Shown: piece by piece, positions 1 through 5,774 of the stretch
Layout of the letters: the number at the start of each line of letters is the position of its first letter
Position numbering within the stretch: position 1 is the first letter of the stretch
NCBI GenBank assembly: GCA_010027915.1
Contig: RGUG01000048.1
Location: forward strand, 1 to 8,235
DNA length: 8,235 nucleotides
Source of the DNA: a bacterium
GTDB lineage: Bacteria; Margulisbacteria; Marinamargulisbacteria; SXXA01
Direction: 5' to 3'
Position numbers and translations under genes: made by a program
The notes under the pieces: model-generated
Databases searched by the model: none
What the model saw: the letters and a program-made list of their open reading frames with translations, nothing else
What the model was told of the DNA's origin: nothing

Positions 1-168
1 GTCTTTCCTCGCGCCATTCCCCACCATCCCAACTACCCGACGCTGACCCCGTCTCCCGATACCTGCCTACAATTTGCATTGGACCTGTCACCCACCCTCA
101 CCTTGGGTCCCGATTACCCCTTCCCATCCGGGCTACTGCCTCATCGCGCATTGGCGGATCAACGCTAA
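1..168 (+). CDS. 3' end of an unrecognised protein gene (partial)
   Basis: Reading in frame from base 1, an open frame of 55 codons ends at TAA (166-168). The encoded tail is rich in Pro, Leu and Thr, and ends ...PFPSGLLPHRALADQR. Codon use (CCC, ACC, GAT, TTG, CGC) resembles that of the clear genes downstream, which is why I prefer this frame. Two other frames are also partly open here because the DNA is C-rich and stop-poor, so the call is uncertain. I recognise no domain, and no function can be assigned from the last 55 residues. The start lies outside the window. Confidence 0.4.
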   Translation, partial: VFPRAIPHHPNYPTLTPSPDTCLQFALDLSPTLTLGPDYPFPSGLLPHRALADQR

Positions 169-324
169 AGAAACACCCTTTCCCGTCCCCTACCTGTTAC
201 CCTTCTCCAGCCTTTTGCTTTCCAAAGGGTTGCCGCTGTGTACCCTGACCCATCGCAATGAGGGGCACGCCCCCCCCCTTGCCATTTGCTTGCCTAGACC
301 CATGGGATTCGTTAGTATGACCCT
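169..324 (+). other. C-rich spacer before the glycosyltransferase gene
   Basis: About 155 bases without a convincing gene. The plus strand is pyrimidine-rich and includes a run of nine C (270-278). Its 3' end carries the putative promoter of the glycosyltransferase gene. I see no terminator hairpin with a T-run for the preceding gene. Confidence 0.5.
290..318 (+). promoter_or_regulatory. Putative promoter of the glycosyltransferase gene
   Basis: TTGCCT (290-295) matches four of six bases of the -35 consensus TTGACA. TAGTAT (313-318) matches four of six of the -10 consensus TATAAT. They are separated by the ideal 17 bases. The -10 ends six bases before the ATG at 325, so transcription would begin at or next to the start codon. 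No ribosome-binding sequence precedes that ATG, which fits a leaderless mRNA. Confidence 0.4.
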
Positions 325-1260
325 ATGATAGCGAAGATCAGTGTGATCATGGGGGTATTTAACCAACGGGGGGTGATTCAAAAGGTCATTGAAGCGTATC
401 GGGACCAAACCCTGCCCATGTCCGATTTCGAACTGATCGTGGTCGACTCGGGCTCGACTGATGGGTCCATCGAATGGTTGCAATCGGCCACCATGCCGTT
501 TGCGATGCATGTGAAGGTGGTAGAAAACCGAGGCAAGGCCGCCGCCCGAAATCATGCCGCCCAACTGGTTCAATCCCCCCTCTTGGTCATCACTGATGCG
601 GACATGATCCCCCACCCTGATTTTTTAAAAGCCCATTGGATGGCGCATGCGTCATCTCATCAACCGACCTGCTTTGAAGGCCTTACCTATAATATGGACC
701 ATTTGCATTGGCCGCCTCAGCCCGACTACATCGAGCCGTATATCACCCGTCACCTTACCGCCCGTGAGGCATTGGGCTGGTATTATTTTCTCACAGGGAA
801 TGTGTCGATGCCGGTTACCTTGTTTCATGACATGGGGGGCTTTGATGAGCAATTTACCGGCTATGGGTGGGAAGATTTGGAATTGGGGTACCGCCTTAGC
901 CAACGAACCGTTCCCTTATTGTATTTACCCGGGGCCATTAATTATCACTATCATGTGGTGACCCATGATGATGCCCACCTACGCAATATTGCCAAGGGTG
1001 AATCGGCCCGTCTGTTTTTAGCCAAACATCCTCAATTAAAATGGTTTTTGGGGTTAAATCCGGTATCACGATTGGTGTACCGTTGGTTATCCCCCCCTGG
1101 GCGGTGCCTGTCGTGGTTGACTCAACACCGTGCCGTACCTGGCTGGCAAGGCCAATTTGCTTCATGGGTTCTGGGTGAATACCATTATTTATCGGGCATT
1201 TTAGGTGATACGACCACCCAAACCATGTTGCGCAACATGGCCCCACCGGCGTCATCTTAA
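325..1260 (+). CDS. Family 2 glycosyltransferase (GT-A fold)
   Basis: This protein of 311 residues should transfer a sugar from a nucleotide-sugar donor, probably at the cytoplasmic face of the inner membrane during polysaccharide or glycolipid synthesis. The N-terminal Rossmann-like half opens with KISVIMGVFN (residues 4-13), then ELIVVDSGSTDGS (36-48), where D41 should contact the nucleotide. Next come the ENRGKAAARN segment (67-76) and the metal-binding DAD (91-93). The second half has GNVSM followed by GYGWEDLELGYR (179-190), the acceptor-side motif with the likely catalytic E183/D184, as in galactosyltransferase-type C-terminal domains. No transmembrane segment or signal peptide is seen. 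The ATG at 325 leaves only three residues before the first strand, so it is the natural start. There is no Shine-Dalgarno sequence. It stands alone, with no sugar-pathway neighbours, so donor and acceptor cannot be named. Confidence 0.9.
   Translation: MIAKISVIMGVFNQRGVIQKVIEAYRDQTLPMSDFELIVVDSGSTDGSIEWLQSATMPFAMHVKVVENRGKAAARNHAAQLVQSPLLVITDADMIPHPDFLKAHWMAHASSHQPTCFEGLTYNMDHLHWPPQPDYIEPYITRHLTAREALGWYYFLTGNVSMPVTLFHDMGGFDEQFTGYGWEDLELGYRLSQRTVPLLYLPGAINYHYHVVTHDDAHLRNIAKGESARLFLAKHPQLKWFLGLNPVSRLVYRWLSPPGRCLSWLTQHRAVPGWQGQFASWVLGEYHYLSGILGDTTTQTMLRNMAPPASS
1223..1240. repeat. Perfect 18-bp palindrome near the 3' end of the glycosyltransferase gene
   Basis: CCATGTTGCGCAACATGG is fully self-complementary (nine plus nine bases). 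It lies inside the coding sequence (encoding part of TMLRNMA), 17 bases before the stop codon. As RNA it could form a 7-bp stem with a GCGC tetraloop. No T-run follows, so it is not a typical intrinsic terminator. Confidence 0.7.
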
Positions 1261-1301
1261 CCGACCTTGATGATCACCAGATTGCTGCGACCATGCACCT
1301 G

Positions 1302-1337
1302 CCCACCCCCTGATGGTTATATCAGGATTTCCGTGGG
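1302..1337 (+). terminator. Nested inverted repeat, possible terminator hairpin
   Basis: CCTGAT (1309-1314) and ATCAGG (1321-1326) pair around a six-base loop. CCCAC (1302-1306) and GTGGG (1333-1337) form an outer stem, separated from the inner stem by a 2-base/6-base internal loop. It lies 41 bases after the glycosyltransferase stop and upstream of the aspS promoter, a sensible place for a terminator. There is no U-tract after it, so intrinsic termination is doubtful. A regulatory hairpin is an alternative. Confidence 0.3.
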
Positions 1338-1349
1338 GGCTCCCTACCG

Positions 1350-1377
1350 TTTCATAATCCATCGGATATGATACACT
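1350..1377 (+). promoter_or_regulatory. Putative extended -10 promoter of aspS
   Basis: TG-A-TACACT (1369-1377) has the TGn extension directly before a -10-like hexamer TACACT (four of six consensus bases). A poor -35, TTTCAT (1350-1355), sits 16 bases upstream, as expected for an extended -10 promoter. An overlapping alternative -10 is TATGAT (1367-1372). The predicted start of transcription leaves a leader of about 25 bases before the ATG at 1409. The same 12-base element, with one difference, precedes fbaB. Confidence 0.45.
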
Positions 1378-1408
1378 CTTGGCAAATTGATACAAGGCAG
1401 GTTCCACG

Positions 1409-3190
1409 ATGCATCCTTACCGAACCCATCATTGCAATGACTTAAGACCCCAGCATATCGGCCAGTCGGTCCGTTTATCCGGATGGGTGCATACCAAACG
1501 AGACCATGGGGGCTTGTTGTTTATTGACCTTCGGGATCACCACGGCATCACCCAGTGCGTGATTGATGCCACCTTACAACCCGATGTCATCACCGTGGCC
1601 ACCCCCGTCCGCACCGAGTCGGTGGTCACCATCACTGGCACGGTTGTGGCCCGTGATGAGGCCGCCCAAAACCCCAAGTTGGCCACGGGAGCCATCGAGG
1701 TTTCCGTCACCCATCTGCATGTCGAATCGCTGGCCGATGTGATGCCGTTTCAGATTCATGATGAGGCCGATCCGGTATCTGAAGAATTACGCTTAACGTA
1801 TCGATTTTTGGATTTAAGGCGAACCCGGGTCCACCGCAATATGCAATTGCGAAGCCAGGTGATTAGCAGCCTTCGACAGGCCATGACGGCACGGGGCTTC
1901 CTTGAGATTCAGACCCCTATTTTGACGGCCTCTTCACCAGAAGGGGCCCGTGATTATGTGGTGCCCTCGCGCAATTATCCTGGGCGTTTTTATGCGCTTC
2001 CGCAAGCCCCTCAATTGTTTAAGCAATTGTTGATGGTGTCAGGCTTCGATCGGTATTTTCAGATTGCCCCCTGCTTTCGTGATGAGGACTTGCGTGCCGA
2101 TCGTTCACCTGAATTTTATCAGTTGGATGTTGAAATGGCGTTTGTTACCCAAGAGGATGTCTTTGCGACCATTCAACCCGTGATCCTGTCTTTATTTGAA
2201 GAATGGGGGTGTTGGCCGGTCACCCCCGAGGTTCTCCGTATTCCGTATCAAGACGCCTTGTTAGCGTATGGCACCGACAAACCCGATTTACGGAATCCAT
2301 TGCGTATTCAAGATGTCACCAAGGCGTTTCAAGGGTCGGGGTTTTCTATTTTTGCTTCTGCGATTGACACCGGCTCGGTCATTCGTGCCATTCCGGCACC
2401 TGGCGGTTCCCATCGTCCCCGCTCCTTTTTTGATGGCATGATCGCCTATGCCCAACAGCAAGGGGCCCAAGGGCTGGCTTACATTCAATGGGATGCTGAT
2501 GGGGTGGCCAAAGGCCCCGTGGCCAAACATCTCTCGGATGACCGAGTGGTCGCCATCCGCCAGGCCCTGTCATTGGGCAACGGCGATGCGGTCTTTTTTA
2601 CCTGTGGCACGCCCGACGAAGCCTCACGATTGGCGGGTCTGGTTCGCCTTCAGGTGGGTACCTTGTTGGCGTTATCAGAGACCCATACCTATCGTTTTGC
2701 CTGGATTGTGGATTTTCCGATGTATGAACGGGATTCCCGTACCGGTGACATTGGGTTTTCTCACAACCCATTTTCAATGCCCCAAGGGGGACTCGAGGCG
2801 TTGCTCACCCAAGACCCGCTGTCTATTCGAGCGTATCAGTATGACTTGGTATGCAATGGCGTCGAGTTGTGTTCGGGGGCCATTCGTAACCATCGGCCCG
2901 ACGTCATGATCAAAGCCTTCGAGATTGCCGGTTATGGCCCCGATGTCGTGGCCTCACGGTTTGGGGCACTATTACAGGCCTTTCGTTATGGGGCCCCGCC
3001 CCACGGTGGACTGGCCCCGGGCATTGACCGCATGGTGATGCTGTTGGCCGATGAACCCAATATACGCGAGGTCATTCCCTTTCCAATGAACGGCAAGGCC
3101 CAAGATTTACTCATGAAAGCCCCAGCCCCTATCCCGGACACCCATCTAAAAGAATTGGGGTTACAGCCCATTCCGTCCTCGGACTCATGA
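1409..3190 (+). CDS. aspS: Aspartyl-tRNA synthetase, probably non-discriminating (AspRS/AsxRS)
   Basis: A class II aminoacyl-tRNA synthetase of 593 residues, normal for the bacterial form, which charges tRNA-Asp with aspartate in the cytoplasm. The N-terminal OB-fold anticodon-binding domain (about 1-110) contains [13 protein letters not shown] and FIDLRDHHG. The catalytic domain follows with SPEGARDY and [18 protein letters not shown]. Motif 2 is [14 protein letters not shown] (223-236, with Arg224 expected to bind ATP). An inserted GAD domain spans roughly 290-410, and motif 3 is GLAPGIDR (534-541, with Arg541). His33 in RDHGG and Ala at the RDEAAQNP site are the residues seen in enzymes that also charge tRNA-Asn with Asp; discriminating enzymes such as that of E. 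coli have Leu and Lys there. Transamidation by GatCAB would then be needed. A weak AAGGCAGG (1394-1401) precedes the ATG. The overall sequence style is alphaproteobacterial. Confidence 0.97.
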   Translation: MHPYRTHHCNDLRPQHIGQSVRLSGWVHTKRDHGGLLFIDLRDHHGITQCVIDATLQPDVITVATPVRTESVVTITGTVVARDEAAQNPKLATGAIEVSVTHLHVESLADVMPFQIHDEADPVSEELRLTYRFLDLRRTRVHRNMQLRSQVISSLRQAMTARGFLEIQTPILTASSPEGARDYVVPSRNYPGRFYALPQAPQLFKQLLMVSGFDRYFQIAPCFRDEDLRADRSPEFYQLDVEMAFVTQEDVFATIQPVILSLFEEWGCWPVTPEVLRIPYQDALLAYGTDKPDLRNPLRIQDVTKAFQGSGFSIFASAIDTGSVIRAIPAPGGSHRPRSFFDGMIAYAQQQGAQGLAYIQWDADGVAKGPVAKHLSDDRVVAIRQALSLGNGDAVFFTCGTPDEASRLAGLVRLQVGTLLALSETHTYRFAWIVDFPMYERDSRTGDIGFSHNPFSMPQGGLEALLTQDPLSIRAYQYDLVCNGVELCSGAIRNHRPDVMIKAFEIAGYGPDVVASRFGALLQAFRYGAPPHGGLAPGIDRMVMLLADEPNIREVIPFPMNGKAQDLLMKAPAPIPDTHLKELGLQPIPSSDS

Positions 3191-3220
3191 CCTTCTTAAG
3201 CGTTTTATAACCCACAGGCA

Positions 3221-4198
3221 CTACCGGTTACCCTCTGCCAGGTTCGTGGGGAGGGGGTACTCATCACCACTGTCCACCATGAGACAACCAATTGCCATCT
3301 CTTTCCACGCCTCCTTACGACTCCTATCTCCCCCATTATTGATGTCTGAAGACGGTGTATGGTGGGTTGCTAAGACGGTCTCAAAAAACGTGAGCAACGC
3401 ATCTTGAGTGTATTTCCCATTCAACTGAGACTGATCCAATGCCACCCATGCCGAGTTCGGGACAGTATAATCCCGCCCACATGCTTGGTCTTTTACCTCA
3501 CAATAAGAGAGTCTCGGACTCAACAGGTTTCGATGTAAGGTGATCGTCCCCGTCGTCGTGTCGCACCGGATTTGTTCCCATCCATGAGGGGGTGCTGTCA
3601 CAAGAGAGAGTTTAGTTTCGTGATGACGAATCGCCGGCTTTTCCGGTAGAACGCAGTGGGAAGTCTCGATGATTACCTCCACTGTTCGAATATTCTTTTC
3701 AGGGGGTATCACGCCTTTTTCCTGGGCCAATTGCTTGATCCAATCCTTAGGATCAACCTGACAGGCTGGGAAATGGTCACAATCAAGGATTGAGGTATTT
3801 TTGATTAAGGCCTGTCGTAGGTCCGGTTTGCAATCAGAAAGCGGCGTAATGTGAAGGGTGCCCTGATCATATGTCAATCTCAAACCCAATCTCTGATGCC
3901 GAGTCACGACAGGGGCATTGCCCGTTGAGGAGGCGGTGTGGAAATTCACTGTTGGGGCGGCCGACAGGGGGCTGCTTGAGCGACTAAAAGGGTGGTCTTC
4001 TGGTATCCAATGCTTATCTGACGGCTTATCTGACGTTTGACGGGGTACACACGTTGGGCCTGGCACCTGTTTTTGGGTGGGCTGCGGCCCCATGATTCCA
4101 TTTAAAAATGTCGTCAAAATACAACGATTACTAAGAGACCCAGACTGCTGAAAAGTGTTTGGAACATGTGGACTTGAGCCACACCGTGGCGTCACCAT
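3221..4198 (-). CDS. Cysteine-rich hypothetical protein, orphan
   Basis: An open frame of 325 codons on the minus strand, convergent with aspS (30 bases between stops). I do not recognise the family. The first 100 or so residues are rich in Pro, Ser, Thr and Gln and look disordered, and they include a short SDKP/SDKH duplication. The remainder alternates strand-like and charged stretches and looks folded, for example RLGLRLTYDQGTLHITPL and NIRTVEVIIETSHCVL. Eleven Cys residues are spread along the chain, including DCDHFPAC. No membrane segment or signal peptide is evident. ATG 4198 is the first start after an in-frame stop (4271-4273). ATG at 4093 is an alternative giving 290 residues, and neither has a good ribosome-binding site. 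Codon use includes AGA, AGG and ATA more than the neighbours do, hinting at different ancestry. It could be an effector-like or lineage-specific protein, which is inference only. Confidence 0.65.
   Translation of the reverse strand: MVTPRCGSSPHVPNTFQQSGSLSNRCILTTFLNGIMGPQPTQKQVPGPTCVPRQTSDKPSDKHWIPEDHPFSRSSSPLSAAPTVNFHTASSTGNAPVVTRHQRLGLRLTYDQGTLHITPLSDCKPDLRQALIKNTSILDCDHFPACQVDPKDWIKQLAQEKGVIPPEKNIRTVEVIIETSHCVLPEKPAIRHHETKLSLVTAPPHGWEQIRCDTTTGTITLHRNLLSPRLSYCEVKDQACGRDYTVPNSAWVALDQSQLNGKYTQDALLTFFETVLATHHTPSSDINNGGDRSRKEAWKEMAIGCLMVDSGDEYPLPTNLAEGNR
4012..4035. repeat. Perfect 12-bp tandem duplication
   Basis: GCTTATCTGACG occurs twice back to back (4012-4023 and 4024-4035), immediately followed by another TTTGACGG. 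It lies in the presumably disordered N-terminal part of the minus-strand orphan gene, where it encodes the SDKP-SDKH duplication. Being a multiple of three it keeps the frame, which mildly supports the gene being translated. Confidence 0.8.
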
Positions 4199-4208
4199 GG
4201 ATGGCTCA

Positions 4209-4223
4209 CATTCATCATGAATG
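4209..4223. promoter_or_regulatory. Palindrome (7-1-7), possible operator of the divergent region
   Basis: CATTCAT-C-ATGAATG is a perfect inverted repeat with a single central base. It lies 10 bases upstream of the orphan gene's ATG (minus strand) and within the divergent spacer, where a dimeric regulator could bind. No regulator gene is present in the window to pair with it. Confidence 0.3.
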
Positions 4224-4405
4224 GCTGATGTTGATGGGGTTCCATTCGGTTCCCTTTCGATTGGTCTGGCTCAACACGATTCCTTTATTCAAGGACACGG
4301 GACTGTATCATACCCACACCCACACTTCTGTACAAATCAAACGATTGTCAGCTATTGTGATCGGAGCCCTTGATGTCGGATGGCCACTAGCATGCCGTCC
4401 CCTAC

Positions 4406-4434
4406 TTGACAGGCCCTGCCTCATCCATTATCAC
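4406..4434 (+). promoter_or_regulatory. Putative promoter of the lipoprotein-terC-rsgA operon
   Basis: TTGACA (4406-4411) is a perfect -35 hexamer. TATCAC (4429-4434) matches four of six -10 bases, and the spacer is 17 bases. The -10 ends six bases before the GTG at 4441, the same geometry as at the glycosyltransferase gene, so the transcript would start at or beside the start codon. This promoter would make the longer reading from ATG 4159 unnecessary. Confidence 0.5.
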
Positions 4435-4440
4435 TGGCCT

Positions 4441-4863
4441 GTGTTCACCCGTCGCCGTCTTGTATCGTGTGTGTGTCCCTTTCTCATCGGGGCCATCGGA
4501 TTGCTGGTGTTACCCCTTTCTATGGGGGGATGTCAGCCTCATCCGGTCTCTTTGCCGTCTCCCCTCCCCCCTGCCGAAGCGGGCGAGTGGCAGGCGGGCC
4601 CCTACCAGCTGTTACTGACCCCCCATCATACCTTTACCCTCTCGCAGGATGGGGTGATCCAAATGGGGGGAACCTATGATGTGTCTGATCGGCACATCAC
4701 CTTTCAGCATGATGCCCAATGGGCCGGCCAGCATTGTGGACTGGCCGGGGTCTATCGTATGATCATCAATGCCAAGGGGATGACCCTGCAGCGTTTTTTG
4801 GATGACGCCTGTGAGAATCGGGTTGGTTTACTTGAACGGTTATGGTCTAAATCTGGCCAATAA
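4441..4863 (+). CDS. Small lipocalin-like (beta-barrel) lipoprotein
   Basis: Read from GTG 4441 this is 140 residues. The N-terminus is a lipoprotein signal peptide: a basic start FTRRR (2-6), a hydrophobic core LVSCVCPFLIGAIGLLVLPL (7-26) and a somewhat atypical lipobox SMGGC with Cys31 to be lipidated. The mature domain of about 110 residues has the pattern GTYDVSDRHITF..., HCGLAGVYRMIINAKGMTLQRF and DDACENR. This recalls lipocalin-like or META-type barrels of the form GtY.vsgd.itF...C...GtYrw...g..Ltl...DpC.gR, with two Cys that may form a disulfide. Its function and ligand are unknown. The open frame extends back to ATG 4159, but that version buries the signal peptide at residue 95 and overlaps the divergent gene, so I reject it. 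There is no Shine-Dalgarno sequence. terC begins 11 bases after the stop, with its ribosome-binding site abutting the stop codon, so they are very likely cotranscribed. Confidence 0.75.
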   Translation: MFTRRRLVSCVCPFLIGAIGLLVLPLSMGGCQPHPVSLPSPLPPAEAGEWQAGPYQLLLTPHHTFTLSQDGVIQMGGTYDVSDRHITFQHDAQWAGQHCGLAGVYRMIINAKGMTLQRFLDDACENRVGLLERLWSKSGQ

Positions 4864-4870
4864 AAGGAGT
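4864..4870 (+). promoter_or_regulatory. Strong ribosome-binding site of terC
   Basis: AAGGAGT directly follows the lipoprotein stop codon (TAA 4861-4863) and lies four bases before the ATG at 4875. It fixes the terC start and suggests that the two genes are cotranscribed. It contrasts with the missing Shine-Dalgarno sequences of the glycosyltransferase, lipoprotein and rsgA genes. Confidence 0.85.
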
Positions 4871-4874
4871 CGTC

Positions 4875-5765
4875 ATGCAGCACAGTATATGGGAATGGGT
4901 ACTCTTCAATGGGTTTGTCCTGGCCATGCTGGCACTGGATTTGGGGGTATTCAATCGCAAAGCCCACGTCATTTCATTTAAAGAAGCCGTCACATGGTCG
5001 GTGGTGTGGATTGCCATTGCGGTGGCCTTTGGCCTGGGGGTCGGGGTCATATTCAACCACACACTGGCGATGGAATTTTTTGCGGGCTATACCCTTGAAA
5101 AAGCCTTGTCGGTGGACAATATTTTTGTGATTCTGCTTATTTTTACCTCTTTTAAAGTCCCTAGCATGTACCAACACCGGGTACTCTTTTGGGGCATTAT
5201 TGGGGCCCTGGTCATGAGAGGCCTCTTTATTTGGGGCGGTATATCGTTGATTCAAACCTTCCATTGGATCATTTATGTCTTTGGCGCTTTTTTGGTCTTC
5301 ACGGCCCTCAAAATGGCCATTGTGAATGAAAAAGAACAGGACGTGCACGATAGCAAGGTACTGGCCTTGTTACGGCGGGTAATCCCGGTGAGTCCTGATT
5401 ATCGCACGCTAACCGCCACCCCGTTATTTGCCGTGTTGTTGTTGGTTGAAAGCACCGACTTGATTTTTGCCGTGGATTCCATTCCCGCTATTTTGGCGGT
5501 CTCTCGTGACCCCTTTATCGTGTACACCTCCAATGTCTTTGCCATTCTGGGATTGCGGTCTTTGTATTTTGCATTGGCTGGTTTTGTGGATCGTTTTTAT
5601 TACCTCAAATATGCCTTGTCGATTATTTTGGGGTTTGTAGGGGTCAAAATGATCGTGTCGGGTGTATACAAAGTGCCCATTTCATGGTCACTTGGGTTTA
5701 TTTTTTCGGTGTTGGTCCTCTCCGTGGTCGCCAGTTTTATCAAAACCAGGCCATCGTCTTCTTAG
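4875..5765 (+). CDS. TerC/Alx-family integral membrane protein, probable Mn2+ exporter
   Basis: A 296-residue polytopic inner-membrane protein with roughly nine hydrophobic segments. It carries the signatures of the TerC family: the acidic residue of the first helix in ALDLGVFN (D22), EKALSVDNIFV (75-85, with D81), and ESTDLIFAVDSIPAILA (192-208, with E192, D195 and D201) followed by SNVFAILGLRSLYFAL. These buried acids are thought to bind metal. Characterised members (E. coli Alx, Bacillus relatives) export manganese or help to metallate exported enzymes; tellurite resistance is only the historical name. Length and layout match the Alx-like branch. No yybP-ykoY-type Mn riboswitch can precede it, because only 11 bases separate it from the lipoprotein gene. 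It lies between that gene and rsgA in a probable operon. No other tellurium or stress genes are nearby, so this is a housekeeping-type TerC. Confidence 0.95.
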   Translation: MQHSIWEWVLFNGFVLAMLALDLGVFNRKAHVISFKEAVTWSVVWIAIAVAFGLGVGVIFNHTLAMEFFAGYTLEKALSVDNIFVILLIFTSFKVPSMYQHRVLFWGIIGALVMRGLFIWGGISLIQTFHWIIYVFGAFLVFTALKMAIVNEKEQDVHDSKVLALLRRVIPVSPDYRTLTATPLFAVLLLVESTDLIFAVDSIPAILAVSRDPFIVYTSNVFAILGLRSLYFALAGFVDRFYYLKYALSIILGFVGVKMIVSGVYKVPISWSLGFIFSVLVLSVVASFIKTRPSSS

Positions 5766-5774
5766 TACCACCCC

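Larger units (their letters stand above)
4199..4440. other. Divergent spacer between the orphan gene and the lipoprotein gene
   Basis: About 240 bases. An open frame on the plus strand runs through it in phase with the lipoprotein gene, but its translation (many His and Trp, HTHTHTS, no domain) looks non-coding. The spacer holds a 7-1-7 palindrome next to the orphan gene's start, two GGTTCC repeats 10 bases apart (4238 and 4248), and at its right end the putative promoter of the lipoprotein operon. Confidence 0.5.

Noticed and set aside
74..328. Plus-strand open frame of 84 codons before the glycosyltransferase
   Set aside because: It is a product of stop-poor C-rich DNA. It has no ribosome-binding site and no domain, and it competes with the more protein-like frame 1-168.
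190..615. Minus-strand open frame of 141 codons
   Set aside because: It is antisense to the N-terminal half of a well-defined glycosyltransferase and shows no recognisable domain.
2448..2909. Plus-strand open frame of 153 codons inside aspS
   Set aside because: It lies wholly within aspS in another frame, with no ribosome-binding site and a Trp/Pro-rich translation typical of frame shadows.
3191..3220. Bidirectional terminator between aspS and the orphan gene
   Set aside because: The 30-base gap has no usable inverted repeat or T/A runs.
4159..4440. N-terminal extension of the lipoprotein frame back to ATG 4159 (234 residues)
   Set aside because: It would bury a clear lipoprotein signal peptide at residue 95, overlap the divergent gene, and its translation (HTHTHTS, many Trp and His) does not look like protein. 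A consensus promoter sits inside it.
4199..4874. Manganese riboswitch (yybP-ykoY) upstream of terC
   Set aside because: terC follows the lipoprotein gene by 11 bases, and I could not find the conserved riboswitch core in the spacer at 4199-4440.
4875..5765. Tellurite-resistance island suggested by TerC
   Set aside because: There are no terA/B/D/E/Z genes nearby, and the sequence is of the housekeeping Alx-like type beside rsgA.
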